DNA of 64,000 nucleotides from Holtermannia corniformis (lineage: Eukaryota; Basidiomycota; Tremellomycetes; Holtermanniales), in the NCBI GenBank assembly GCA_001599935.1, contig BCIJ01000008.1:62001-126000 (forward strand), written 5' to 3'. Below are positions 1-10,602 of this stretch, piece by piece (the stretch's first letter is position 1; each line of letters opens with the position of its first letter). A model generated the notes under the pieces. It did no database searches, was not told the DNA's origin, and saw nothing but the letters and a program-made list of their open reading frames with translations. A program made the translations under genes and the position numbers.

Positions 1-619
1 CGGTCGCAGAAGCCATGATGGACATTGAAGCGTGTTTGGCCGTGCTCGAGCACCTGTCGGGTGAGTGCGGGCTCATCCATTGCATGACAGCTGATAACTC
101 GCCGAAGCTCGCGTACCGAGTGCTGCCGAGTGCCACAAAGCCTACACTGAGCTGTCTCAAGCGATCGTGTCGCGTCTGTCACACGGCTCACCGCACAAAT
201 CGGCCGTCAACCCAATCCGCTCACTGCCAGTCTCGTCTGCTCGCGACGACGGCCCAACCCCACTGCCTGCAACCGAGCTGCCGTACGAGCTCAACCTGCT
301 CGACCAACTGTTCCTCAACCCCATGACCGTCCACGCCAAAGCATCTGCCACGACCAAGGGCAGTGCCCCCGAGGGACCCCAAGAGCCCATGCTGTCGCAG
401 CTCGGCAACCCGTCTGCAACGGGCAACGGATTCGAGAGCCATGGCTCGACGGCAGCTGTTCCGGCTTCTCAGTCGCTTGCCGACGGTATGGACTTGTTCG
501 CGCTATGGATGGAGAACGGCGAGAGTCTCAACTTTCAACTGGGCCTTGACGGCCAACAAGCCGAGCCGGGTGAACAGGGGACGCAAGGTGGTGTGCAGGA
601 CTTTACAATGTGGAGCTAG
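1..619 (+). CDS. C-terminal part of a fungal transcription-factor-like protein (5' end outside window)
   Basis: The frame is open from the window edge. An intron at 61-107 (GTGAGT donor, CTGATAAC branch region, GAAG acceptor) joins it to a 170-residue exon ending at a TAG at 617-619. The residues around the junction (ACLAVLEHLS, then ARVPSAAECHKAYTEL) resemble the helical tail after the fungal-specific transcription factor domain of Zn2Cys6 regulators. The rest is Ser/Pro/Gln-rich and ends in DFTMWS, like an acidic-hydrophobic activation tail. The zinc cluster would lie upstream and cannot be seen, so the family call is an inference; another long nuclear protein is possible. Confidence 0.55.
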
Positions 620-992
620 ATGTGCACGGTGACGACGACCGACGTGTTCTTGGCATTGTGTGCTTTCTCGTTGTCAATCTGTCAGTGTAGCATAGAGATG
701 ATCCCTACACTGGTACTGGCTGTTTCAGACTGCACAACATGACGCGTCGAGAGCAATCGTCGATCGCACCGTCAGGCCCCGCCCGCCCCAGGGGGACATT
801 TGTTTGGGATGATTGCGGTCTCTGTCTTTGCAGCCGGCATGATCGACGGCAGTGGGTCGAGACGTCGTCAACCGCCGACGGCCAACCTACAAGTCGGGAC
901 GAGACAGAAAACTCCCGAGAGGACGACGCCACCGTGGTTGACGACAACAGCGCGCCATCCGCAGCATAGAATCCGACTGTACAGTGCGAGTC
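620..992. other. Intergenic, 373 bp
   Basis: Lies between the stop of the first gene and the start of the next one on the same strand. Only short overlapping ORFs are present. No tRNA, clear TATA box or repeat was seen. Confidence 0.5.
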
Positions 993-2889
993 ATGTCGGC
1001 ATGGGAACGCGAGCGCGATGTCGTACGTCCATCTTGTCTCTCATGCGATGGACTGCTGACAGCATGCCAGGCGGTGCACCGCGAGCGAGACAGTCCCCAT
1101 CCCCGAGCGTCCGTCTCGTCTTTCCACACGGGCACGCACACGCGCTCCTCATCCACGGCATCGGCAACGGGCACGCATACATTGTCAATCGGGGACCATT
1201 CGAGCCTGAGTAAAGTCCGGTTGAACCAGCTCAAAGACTCGTCGATCGGTCCATACCGCCGCCCGAGCTTGCCGTTCCCACTGCTGGCCCTCTCGCAGAC
1301 GTTCAAAGCTGAGAAGAGGCGGAAATCGAGACCGCACGAGTTGGAGCTCGACGGCTACGACGCAAAGAGGGGCGTGAGCCCAAGTTCGAGTCGTCGAGGC
1401 TCGGCAACGACACCGACGGGGTTCTTACACCCTTTGCAGCCGGGCGGAGCCGACATGTATGCCGAGGGATCAGGTCAGGGACGCAAGGGCAAGGTCAAGG
1501 AGAGACGTGAGAGCGAGGTGCAAAAGGATCGTGAGACGGTCGAGCGATGGCGAGTGAGTAGGTCTGCTGCAATCGATAATTGAACGATCGTCCAACTCCT
1601 TTATTAAACTCCTTTCAACGTCAATCTTCCGTGTAGTGCAGCCTGCTGACTCCTTTATGCAGCAATGGGCTCTTCAGCAACCCCCACCGAGCCCAGAACC
1701 GAGCATTGACGGTCAGCTCGCACCACGGCGGACGTCTGCGCCGGCCACGGCTTTGCGCTATCGCACTCTCTCGCCAGCACCACCTTCGGTCGACCCTGCA
1801 CTCTCACCCTATCAGAGAGGCCTCCAACCGGACATTACCTATCATCATCAACCCCCATCCATTCACTCCCACTCGTCGTCTTCTGGCCAGATGGAGCACC
1901 CGTTAGACGGGAGTGACCCTAGTGGGCGCTCGACGCCGGCCGGCATCTCGCTTCAGATCAGCTCGTATGACGATGTAGCCATCGATCCGACAAAGATCAA
2001 CATGGCGCGTACTGCCAGCCGACCGAGAGTCTCGACTCTGCCAAACCCTCTTGTACCACTGCAGAAGATGCTGGGCGCGTCTCGGACGCGGCCGCTCATG
2101 ATTGAGCTCATCCATGCTGTCGGGCTATACATCGATGCCGTTTGGTCCGTCCACCGCGGCAGTGACACGCCACCTGGCATCGCGCCAAAGCCAGCCTCGC
2201 CGACGCCATCAGAGTCTCCAACACGCTTCTGGATCTCTGCCACGCTTACTGCGATCCGTCAAGCCCGTTCTCAATCCATCCTACCTCAGCCAACAGAGTC
2301 TGATATCGCATTCTACGGCACAGAGGTACAAGAGGCCGTTGCCGAAGTCGAAGAGGCGCTGGGCGGCGGGAAATGGAGTTTTGCGAGGCACTTGATCGAG
2401 GGCGGCTATGGCTCCGTCACGGTCAGTAATGCCGGTGGTGTTGCCGATGTCGACTGGGCGTCCGAGGTCGGGGACGGACCGGGGATGATTCGCCTTCTTG
2501 GCGATATGGAGGATGTCTTGTGGTATGTTAGGCCGTGGTTGCGTCTCATAGTGAGACTGACGCTTCCCAGGGGCGAGGCGCCACCGCGTCCGACGGATCT
2601 CCAGTTCGAGCTACCGGCAGACTATGACCCGTCTGCCGTCGTGACGCCAGCCGCGACAGAGACGACGACGGCGTTGTGCGATTTCTTGGCCGAAGTACCA
2701 CGACAGGGCCTCAGGACGCGCATGGCGCCACTGCTCGGCGACCTTCCGGCGCTCCAGTTGGCGGAACTGAACGGTCTCGTGCACCGCGACACAGAGCAAG
2801 CGGAACGCGCAAAGTCGGCCGAAGCGCTACTCGAAGAAGGGCGCCAGCGTCATCGCGAGTGGATCGCGGCACGCGCAACGCCTGTTTAG
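993..2889 (+). CDS. Hypothetical low-complexity protein, three or four exons
   Basis: I do not recognise this protein. The first ATG is at 993. Proposed introns are 1023-1070 (GTACGT donor, CTGAC branch; 48 nt, so frame-neutral and optional), 1554-1641 (GTGAGT donor) and 2523-2570 (GTATGT donor). The product is about 560 residues. The first half is basic and Ser/Pro-rich with many Ser-Pro pairs. The second half, starting near RTRPLMIELIHAVGLYIDAV, looks folded and mostly helical and ends in an Arg/Glu-rich helix. There is no membrane segment or signal peptide. It may be a lineage-specific regulatory or cortical protein, but nothing identifies it. Confidence 0.6.
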
Positions 2890-3044
2890 CCCTTGGCAAC
2901 CCCTTCACATCATTCTGTCAACTACACACTTCGGGTGTCTTGGTCTAATACGCGTTGTATCATCTGTGTATTGTAGCTGTGCATAACCCATCTAGAATCG
3001 CCATGTACATTCCTGCCTTCCCTTTGCAGACTCGAGTTGGAGCT

Positions 3045-5252
3045 TCAGGCACGTCGTTGCTCGCGCTGCTTTTCGGCTAGCTGGGCTTGTGCGCGCGCCA
3101 TGGTTTCGGCACTGATGGCATCGCCGGGGCTAGCGCCCTCCGGCAACGGCGGAAACGTCGGCATAGCGTGACCGGGTGAAGGAGACGCGCTCGGTGCCGG
3201 GGAAGGCGCAGCAGCGACCACGAGACCAGGTTGGTTTCGGTACTCTGGCGGTAGCTCGTATACCTGCGTAGTTAGCCAGATGGTTCTCGAACAGCTGCAA
3301 GGGGCCCACGTTTGCTTGCCCCGCGGGTAGTCGTATCGTGAGTGGCGCGCCACCGCCATCACTGTGCACGACGTAGACGTTTCGACCGGGTGCGCCACTC
3401 GCACTCGCACTCGCACTCGCAGAGCCCTGCTCGTGATCGCTCCCAGTCGATGAAGACGGCAGATGCCGACTCCTCCTCTGCGACAGTGAAGTCGGACCAC
3501 TAGGCTCTGTTCCAAACTCGCTCAACCCCATCTGACGTCGATACGCAGCGTCTGAATCCCGCTCGTGATCCGTCCCACTCGGCTCGTACAACGACATGGT
3601 ACTGGCAGATCGGACCCTCTCGCCCTTTGGTTCCGACGGTTGGCGATAGGGCGCGACGGCGGGGAACATGTCCAGTACATCTTCGGATGAATCGCGATTG
3701 CGCTGTTGGAGGTGCTCGAGTCAGTGCGGCTGAACGGTGGCCCAAGAAGCGTACCAGCGGGAAGAAGAGGGCACTGACGTGATTTTGTCTATGGGAACGA
3801 GAACGAGATGGACGGCCTAGGAAAAGCCAGGTTGATAGTGCGGCGAGTAGAGAGCCGGCAATGAAAGCACCGACAGCGCTGCCTACTACGACGCCTGCGC
3901 CGACGCCGCTCGATGCGCTATCTCATCAGCTCTGTCTTGGTGTGTTGGTCTAACGACGAACTCCACTGTCGTATCTTCGCCGACGAAGGTCTGACCAGTG
4001 AGAGTTTGCAGACACGATACGTTCTTGTTCATGCCCGCGTGCAAGGGTCCGATCGCTGAGCTGTCAGCTCTGTTCTGGAGCTCTACCGAACACGCACTGA
4101 ATGACGCCCCGTTCGCGTCGTAGACTGCCGCAAAGAATGGGTGGCCATGGGTATAGCGCACCGTGCTGTCGTTGTCAGACTCATGCGTCGACTTGGGAAA
4201 GAGTTGGTCACTTGCTAATTCATGGCATTGTCGGGTATCGATGAATTCGAGGTGATGTTGACGGGCTATGGCGGATTAGCTCGATGCCTGTTCTAGGCCA
4301 TGTGAACTGACCGGATGGAGAGAGGGTGCTATCAGCAGCGTGTACGGCGCTGTACCATTCCGCGGCGTGAACCGTATATCAGTACCTAGACCTGTCAGCT
4401 GACCCGCCGCATACAAAGCACCTTGTACGCTCACAGCTCTGTGGCCACCCATTCGCCGCCAGTTCCCCTTCAGGCCCATCAACGTCCACTTCCAGCACCT
4501 GGTCCCCTTTTGGGACCCAGCTCTCCAAGACATCGGGCACCATGCATTCGCTCGTTGCGTTCTCGAACGCGGCATACGAGCTGGTGGCATTCACTACAGT
4601 GTAGAGATCTTGACAGCCTGCGGTCACGCCGTTGGAAGCCCAGAAGCACGCTATGAACTGGGTGCCCGCTCGCCAGGGTGGTGCGATAGAGAAGGGGGTG
4701 CCGAGGTTGCCGAGCTGAATGCTGGAATGTTCAGTTGCATTGCGATCCAAGGTCTTAGACGAACGTTTTCGAGTACATGCGCTCAAACGCGTTTCCGGCG
4801 CCGTCGACTAGCTGGTCGAGTCAGACATCCAACTTACAGGCCAAGGGACTGACGCACTTGCTCGTGAGTCAAGAGTACAAGTGTATGCGGGGCAGCAGGC
4901 GCTAGAGCCACATCAGCTTCGCCACCTCACCACCTCGCCACCCACCTGGTCCCCGGTAATCGATCATGTTACCCAGCTGGGAGATCTGGAACGAGCTCGG
5001 ACATGAATCGATGATCGGGATGCTTTGCTACAACGATCAGTTCAAGCTGGATCATGACGAGCTGAACGCACAAGAGTTCGATTCGGAGAGATGATGCTAA
5101 AGGTGGCGCCCTGCTCTTGATCGCCAGTGTTCGGCACTGCACGCATGGGTGTTAGTACTACGTTTACCACCATGCTGGCACGCACAAGAAGTTTCTCCTC
5201 GTACCAGCCCCAGCGCAACCGCCGTAAGCGAGATGGCTCGCACGAGCCGCAT
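3045..5252 (-). CDS. Type I cell-surface membrane protein, basidiomycete type, about ten exons
   Basis: The ATG at 5252 starts a signal peptide (MRLVRAISLTAVALGLVRG). The ectodomain follows, with Cys-containing modules such as SCPSSFQISQLGN, a NGTAPYTLLIAP strand and two stretches of the WRAGTQFIACFWASNG / GHPFFAAVYDANGAS type. This pattern is common in basidiomycete ectodomain proteins of unknown role. One membrane helix near 3800-3890 (GVVVGSAVGAFIAGSLLAA) precedes an Arg/Ser-rich cytoplasmic tail with a (SerAla)n run, rich in Pro, ending at 3045. Introns are 40-60 nt. One, 4166-4215, is GC-AG (donor GCAAGT), and two have GTTCGT donors. A surface sensor or wall-associated role is an inference. 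Some exon edges in the ectodomain are tentative. Confidence 0.72.
4166..4215 (-). other. GC-AG intron, 50 nt
   Basis: Donor GCAAGT, acceptor GACAG. Splicing here removes an in-frame TAG and joins two conserved ectodomain strands (NY | TVRYTHGHPFF). No GT donor in the neighbourhood keeps the frame. Confidence 0.7.
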
Positions 5253-5937
5253 CCTACCGTTCGCCACCTGGCTGTCGCTCTGCAATCTTCAGAGCAGCCG
5301 TAGACAAACACCAGTACGCGTCGGCGTGTACGATGGAAGAGAAAAGCGATCGAGGGGGGGGCGGCGGCGCACCGTGAATCCGGACCCCTATGGTGCACAC
5401 GGAGGCCGTGCCGCCCTGCAGATCACTCGGTCCGTGCTTCTCCTCGGCGCGGTCGAGCTTTGTCAATGATCTGCATGCACCACGCGTACAGCCGGGTTCT
5501 CGGGCGCCAAGCTCTGGGTCCGCGCAGACGGTACACAGGGCTAGTCAGCATCGGCGTCCTGAAACGGGCAGTGGTGGAGGAGATGCTCCAGACCCTGAAC
5601 TGGCCGTGTGTGTGATCGTTGGTGAAACTGTGCACGATTGATGTACACCTTTGTGCATGCACAGTCCGTAGCACACGATGCGAGCCGGCAACATCTGCAA
5701 AGCCGGGTTCACACTGTCAGCACGCGTAATGACAGTCTGTTCCATCTCCAAGCATCCTCCAAGCACCGGCCCTATGCTCCAGACGAGCACAGACCGCGAC
5801 AAACGTAACATAGCCGTGCATCATAAGCGCAAGTACAGTAGCGGCCCATGCGAATGCAAATGACGCGTCATAACTACGTGTGGTGAAGAATCAAGACGAG
5901 GGCAGAGTCCATGCAAACAAACAAGCAAGCGAGCAGC
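5253..5937. other. Intergenic, 685 bp
   Basis: Separates the 5' end of the membrane protein from the 3' end of the Kre9/KNH gene. It holds a G-rich run at 5354-5366 and short unsupported ORFs. I see no gene. Confidence 0.5.
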
Positions 5938-7668
5938 TCAGGCGAGCACGGCACCAAAGACGGCGGCGGCGGCGAGCCAGCTCGCGCCAATGACGCTCTT
6001 GGCGCCGACGGATGCAGCGCCCGAGGGTGAGGCAGAGGTCGATGCGGATGCGGCGTTGTTGGCGGCCGAGACGGAGCGCGAAGCGGACGAAGAGCTGGTC
6101 GAGCTGGCGGCGGAAGAGATGGATGTGGCCGACTCTTCGGCGGATGAAGCGACTTCCGTGGCGGACGAGGCGGCCGACGAAGCGGATGAAGCGCTTGCGA
6201 CGATGCCGGATGAGGCGCTGCCCGAAGCCGACGACGTCGTCCCGTTGGTGGCTGTGCCATCAGCGTTCACGAGTGCGCCAGTGCCTGCCGGTCGTCAGTG
6301 TTGGCATGATGAGCTACGGTGGACTTACCCCAAGCGATCTGGTCACCGTTCGGCTGCGTCGTCTCGGTTGGGTCGGTCGTCGTGCCATCAGCGGCGGCGA
6401 TCTGCGTGCGTCAGCCATGAGCATATCTTTTCAGCAGATATTATGGACAGAGGCCAAAGATGATCGCACGGCGCACATTCCAAACAGGCCATCTTCACTC
6501 TAGCGTCCGCGAGCTCGCGCCGACGACAAACAAAGAACCGAACCCAATCGACGCAGGTCATGGGATTGCGTCGCTACAGGGCTCGACGAGATGTCATGGG
6601 TAAGTTGGATACGCGCTGCGCGTGTACCGACCACAAGCGCAGCCGCTGGCTACCTCGTACATACCCGCGCGCAACGGCACCATCACGGTCGTCCCACTTT
6701 GAAAATTGAGCTCGGCCACTGTCGGTCAGCACCGGATTGAAGACTTGGAGACAAAGCAGGACGCTTTCGGAGCGAGCCAACTATCGGACGTTGATGCAGG
6801 CGGGAAGCTCCGCGGCGTTGCCAAGTCCCAAATAGGGTATGAGACAAAGAGCTGGAGGTCGCCAAAGCAAGACTGCTGCTGACAGGTAACGCAAGCGGTT
6901 GATACAACCGGATCGTCGCCATGATTCTACAGCAGTCCGCTACCGGCGATACTTGAGCTCAACCCCACAACCCATCCACACCCCGACACAGCCACGCCAT
7001 ACGTACCGTGAACCGCGTCGTCCAAGTCGCAGTGCTCACGTTGCCCGCACGGGTAAACTGCAAAAAGTAGATTTTCGAGTTTGGCGTGACAGCTGGTGCG
7101 GGCGTTTTAAACGAGTCGGTCGTGGTGCCGTCGATGCCGGTTGCGAGGACTGTGCGGAGTTAGTACATGGTTGAGCGGGAGATGGGAAGGTCGCTGGTGG
7201 GTTGAAGCAAAGGGGGACAGGTGAGGGGTCGATGCTGACCTGAAAGGGGGACCATCTGTAGATTGTCAGCATTCGTGCAGACTGAAAAGTACAGATCCAG
7301 AGCGCAGTGGTAAAAGGGAGCGTAGATGCTGCATGCAGCCAAATTGATGCAGCAACAAGTCTATACGCCTCTCGCAAACACACCGAGAATAGCGATACAC
7401 AACTACAACTTGTCTCAAGCAATCGCCGAGACAAGTCTACGGCTGGCAGCAGCGACTTCGATTCGACATGACTTACGTTCCAGTTGTCACCCGTCATGAG
7501 CTGGATCTCGAGATCGGTCCACGAGCCCGTCGTGTCCTTGTCCCAGAGCGCCTCAATGTTGTCACCCTGCTTGACGACGGTCGTGCCAGACGGCGACGTC
7601 GGAGTCACCTGGGCCAAGACGGCCGAGGTGGCTGCCAAGAGGGTGAGCAGAGTCGACTTTGAGAACAT
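5938..7668 (-). CDS. Kre9/KNH-type Ser/Thr-rich GPI-anchored surface protein
   Basis: Five exons (7668-7477, 7255-7240, 7149-7007, 6401-6329, 6284-5938) give exactly 257 codons including the stop. The ATG opens a signal peptide (MFSKSTLLTLLAATSAVLA). A Kre9/KNH N-terminal beta domain follows: SGTTVVKQGDNIEALW, then the LATGIDGTTTDSFKTP and IYFLQFTRAGNVSTATW strands. A Ser/Ala/Thr-rich stalk comes next, and a hydrophobic C-terminus (IGASWLAAAAVFGAVLA) fits a GPI-addition signal. The family is linked to beta-1,6-glucan assembly and the cell wall. Exon 2 is only 16 nt, and introns 1 and 3 are 221 and 605 nt, far above the local norm. A TATA element lies about 50 bp upstream. Confidence 0.85.
6402..7006 (-). 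other. Unusually long intron (605 nt) of the Kre9/KNH gene
   Basis: GTACGT donor and CGCAG acceptor. Flanking exons join as TTRFT | IAAADG, which is the expected family continuity, so no coding exon is missing. No exon or tRNA is recognisable inside. Confidence 0.7.
7240..7255 (-). other. 16-nt microexon of the Kre9/KNH gene
   Basis: Flanked by a CTACAG acceptor and a GTCAGC donor. It adds MVPLS plus one base and is required both for frame and for the conserved strand after the MTGDN motif. Confidence 0.75.
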
Positions 7669-8397
7669 TGCTGTGTGATCGGGGATTGTTGTTTTGCTGG
7701 TGATGTGGGTTGGAGCCGATATAAGGAGTGACTGGGTCGGTGGCTGGCTGTGAAAGGACGCAAGCTGGTGTTTCGAACGGTGTAGGAGGTGAGGTGAGGT
7801 CAAGCTGGGCGGGAAGAGGGACGGTTCAAGTGCGCACGGCAAAAAGTCAAAGGAGCACCGACGCGCTCTCAAACAAGTGGCACACAAACTCAATGTGGCA
7901 CTGGCTACAGACAAGGCAGGCCAGTCGGGTGGGATGTCAACGAGCAACCAGCTCGCTTGGTGGACAGCACAGGGTGTGAACCGATAGTTTGTGGCCGGCA
8001 GAGAGAGGGACGAGCTGTGAGACAGGATAAAGTAGTTCAGAGGTGTGATGCACTGCTTTGATGCTGTGTCCTCTCACGCGGGCTGCCGGCACTCTTGCTG
8101 TATCCAACGTGCGACATGTCTCGCGGATACATACTGTCGAGTACCCGGCGACGCTGACGCAGGCTGGTAGGCTGGCCCGCATATGTATGAGCGGTACCGG
8201 CGCTTCATCGACTGATCAGAGAGCTCTTCCGCTCCAATCAAGGTCCTTGCCCGCCAGTTCTAGACCCAAGCCTCCTGGCGCCCATGCACCGAGTCCAACT
8301 CGCAGGCTGTGCATACGAATACATGTCTTCTATTAGCTTCCGATAAAGGAGGCAGCGGTGACAAAACACCGCCGCGGATGGCTCATACTTCCATCCC
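7669..8397. other. Intergenic, 729 bp
   Basis: Upstream region of the Kre9/KNH gene. Apart from the TATA-like element I see no gene or repeat. Confidence 0.5.
7719..7724 (-). promoter_or_regulatory. TATA-like element of the Kre9/KNH gene
   Basis: Reads TTATAT on the minus strand, about 50 bp upstream of the ATG at 7668. Confidence 0.45.
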
Positions 8398-8757
8398 ATG
8401 ACATCCACCGCGTCCGACACGGACAAACAGTCCACCGGCTCCCAGCCTCGCTTCGACACACTGCCGCTGCAAACGCACACAGCGTCCGATACGACGCTCT
8501 CATGGCGCCAGCTGGATCCTCGGAACCCGGCAAAAGCGACTGGCCACCTGTCGCTTGAAAGTGGTCACGCGCACTTTCGAATCGAAGAAGATGATCAGGA
8601 CAAGTGGAGTAATATCCAGCCAGCAACTGGATCTCAATTCTTATTGCAGATGGCACAGCAAGCGGACCCGAAGTACTGTACAGATACGTGGGAGCATCCT
8701 CAGTCCGACTGGCAGCCCGCTGAAGGCGATCAAGGTGATCGGAAGGCGAGCGCGTGA
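8398..8757 (+). CDS. Possible small orphan protein, 119 aa
   Basis: Uninterrupted ATG-to-TGA frame. The composition is hydrophilic (Ser, Thr, Asp, Gln) and unlike a random GC-rich shadow frame, with stretches such as HFRIEEDDQDKWSNIQ. It lies in otherwise empty DNA and no gene occupies the opposite strand. No family is recognised and no intron or TATA box supports it, so it may be a chance ORF. Confidence 0.35.
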   Translation: MTSTASDTDKQSTGSQPRFDTLPLQTHTASDTTLSWRQLDPRNPAKATGHLSLESGHAHFRIEEDDQDKWSNIQPATGSQFLLQMAQQADPKYCTDTWEHPQSDWQPAEGDQGDRKASA

Positions 8758-8797
8758 GACTTTAGTCTATGCATGACGCACTACAGCGTATGATCAC

Positions 8798-9421
8798 TCA
8801 TGCAGCTACCGCCGCCAACAGTTTCTCGAGCGCCGCATCAATCTGCGCCGCATACTGCTGCAGATACTCCTCATCCCCCTTGAACCTCTCCTCTCCGACG
8901 ATATACGGTTCCTTTGGCAACGCGATCCCAACGCCGAGCTCGATCCACTGAGCATGCAGACCGCCCTGCACGACCTGCTTGAGCTGTTCTCCCGCCATCC
9001 CGCCGCCCCTCCCGCCGTACGTCACGACGCCGACGGGCTTGCCGTTCCATTCATGGTACAGCGCGTCAAGCGCCGCTTTCAGTGGCGCGGGATACCCCCA
9101 GTTGTACTGCGGCGTGAGGATCAGGACCGCCGCAGCCTCACAGATCGTCTTTGACCAGGCGAGGATGCGCTTGTCTGTGCCGTCCGGGTAGATGACGGCG
9201 CCAGTTGGCGTGCGCTGAGCGGCCGCAGGGATGATATCGTCGGAGAAGTGAGGGATAGGATAGGGGTTGGTGAGGATGAGGGAGATGTTGTGCGGGTTCG
9301 AGAGGCGCTGGAAGCGGTGTTGGATGAAGGCTGCGAGACCGGGACCGTTGCCGTTGGTCGTACGGATGGAACCGAGGACGAGAGCGATGTGTTTAGCCGG
9401 CAAGGTGCTCGAGATAGTCAT
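8798..9421 (-). CDS. NADPH-dependent FMN reductase family flavoprotein
   Basis: Single exon of 207 residues, normal length for the family. It has a flavodoxin-like fold: the N-terminal strand IALVLGSIRTTNGNGP supplies the FMN-phosphate loop, and ILTPQYNWGYPAPLKAALD is the family signature (PEYN/PQYN-G-P-LKNALD). VGVVTYGGRGGGMAGEQL is the second flavin loop. Such enzymes reduce FMN, quinones or azo compounds with NAD(P)H in the cytosol. A strong TATA box lies about 65 bp upstream. The gene diverges from the membrane-protein gene at 9699. Confidence 0.93.
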   Translation of the reverse strand: MTISSTLPAKHIALVLGSIRTTNGNGPGLAAFIQHRFQRLSNPHNISLILTNPYPIPHFSDDIIPAAAQRTPTGAVIYPDGTDKRILAWSKTICEAAAVLILTPQYNWGYPAPLKAALDALYHEWNGKPVGVVTYGGRGGGMAGEQLKQVVQGGLHAQWIELGVGIALPKEPYIVGEERFKGDEEYLQQYAAQIDAALEKLLAAVAA

Positions 9422-9487
9422 GGTTTCTCAAGTTGTGAGAGGCGAATGCACTGAAGGTATGCGAAGGCATCTTATACGGCGTAGACC

Positions 9488-9496
9488 TATATATAA
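9488..9496 (-). promoter_or_regulatory. TATA box of the FMN reductase gene
   Basis: TTATATATA on the minus strand, 67 bp upstream of the ATG at 9421. Confidence 0.6.
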
Positions 9497-9698
9497 CCTT
9501 GGTCGGTCCCGAGGAGTGTAACCCGACAGCATCTGGCAAGGCGGGTTCCCTCGCAAAAGTCAGCAACTTGCTGACCGAGGTGCGTGAAACGAGCATGCCT
9601 TTGGGCGACTTCCCTACAGATAGTCAGCCGCGTCCCCACCGCTTTGTCATGCAACATCCTCACTCAGGCACCAGCGACAACTCACGAACCAAACAACC

Positions 9699-10529
9699 AT
9701 GCCGACCTCGGCTCTTTCAATCCTGCACACGCTCCTGCGCATCCTAGGGCTCCCAGCTGCTCTTCAGCCATCCTCGGTGCACCTGATCCCACCCTCGTTA
9801 CTCTTGCTTGTCCTCGAACTCGTACTCGACACGCGACTGCCAGCACCTAGGCACTCGGAACGCGAGACGACCAAATACCTTCTTGGGGTTCTCACGCTCG
9901 ATTTACTGCTTGATGATGGGCTCGATCTGAGCGTCGTGAGCCCAGAGAGGGTCGTGAAGGGTGTAGAGGAGGATGTGTCGGTCTTGGTCTTGGCCATTGC
10001 GGTGGTAGCGAGACGGAGCGGTGTGTGGGCTCACGGTGTGGGTGTCGAGCGCGTACTCGAAGAGGAGGAAGAGCGGAGACGGCTGCCGAGGCCACTGACG
10101 CCAGATCAATCATGGGTGTCGAGTTCGACCGTGACGGTGCGGCCGGAGGATGAGCGAAAGCCAGACTTGGATCCGGACGTGTATATCACGCCGCCCAAGG
10201 ATCATCCGCTACAGCGGTCACATGAGGTCAAAGATGAAGGAGAAAACCTCGCGCGTGATAGACCGGCGGGCGTGGTTGGTGGAAAGCACAAGCATCCGTC
10301 AGGGTCACCTCCAGCAACACGCGCACGGACCTTGCTGGACGAAATGGTGGATCAACTCGGCCTCTCCCCAGAGCTTCTGGTGGTATGTGTACCCTCAGGA
10401 AGCGCTACTATACTGAGACTCATATAACAGCCTGGGGTCAGCCACAGAGCTACCAAGCACACGGCACCAGCTCAACATGCCCGGCAGCTAGACCGTGAGC
10501 GAGCGGCTTTGCGCACGCTTCATCGATGA
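9699..10529 (+). CDS. Hypothetical membrane protein
   Basis: Two exons joined over a 48-nt intron at 10383-10430 (GTATGT donor, ATAACAG acceptor) give about 260 residues. The N-terminal third carries Leu/Val-rich segments (LLLLVLELVLDTRL, LLGVLTLDLLLDDG, VSVLVLAIAVVAR) that may span or sit in a membrane. The C-terminal half is hydrophilic and charged, and ends in a probable helix, ARQLDRERAALRTLHR. No known family is recognised. It shares a 277-bp divergent promoter region with the FMN reductase gene. Confidence 0.65.
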
Positions 10530-10602
10530 CAAGGTTCGTCATGCACTATGCTACAATTCGCTCCCTTTCGTTGACTACTCCAACTAGTCCTCTGATCCGT
10601 CG

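Noticed and set aside
3398..3421. CGCACT tandem repeat as a microsatellite of interest
   Set aside because: Only about four units, encoding (Ser-Ala)n in the cytoplasmic tail of the surface protein; common low-complexity sequence.
5990..6463. 157-codon acidic ORF on the plus strand
   Set aside because: Antisense of the Ser/Ala-rich stalk of the Kre9/KNH protein. Its Glu/Ala/Asp repeats are the complement of Ser/Ala codons.
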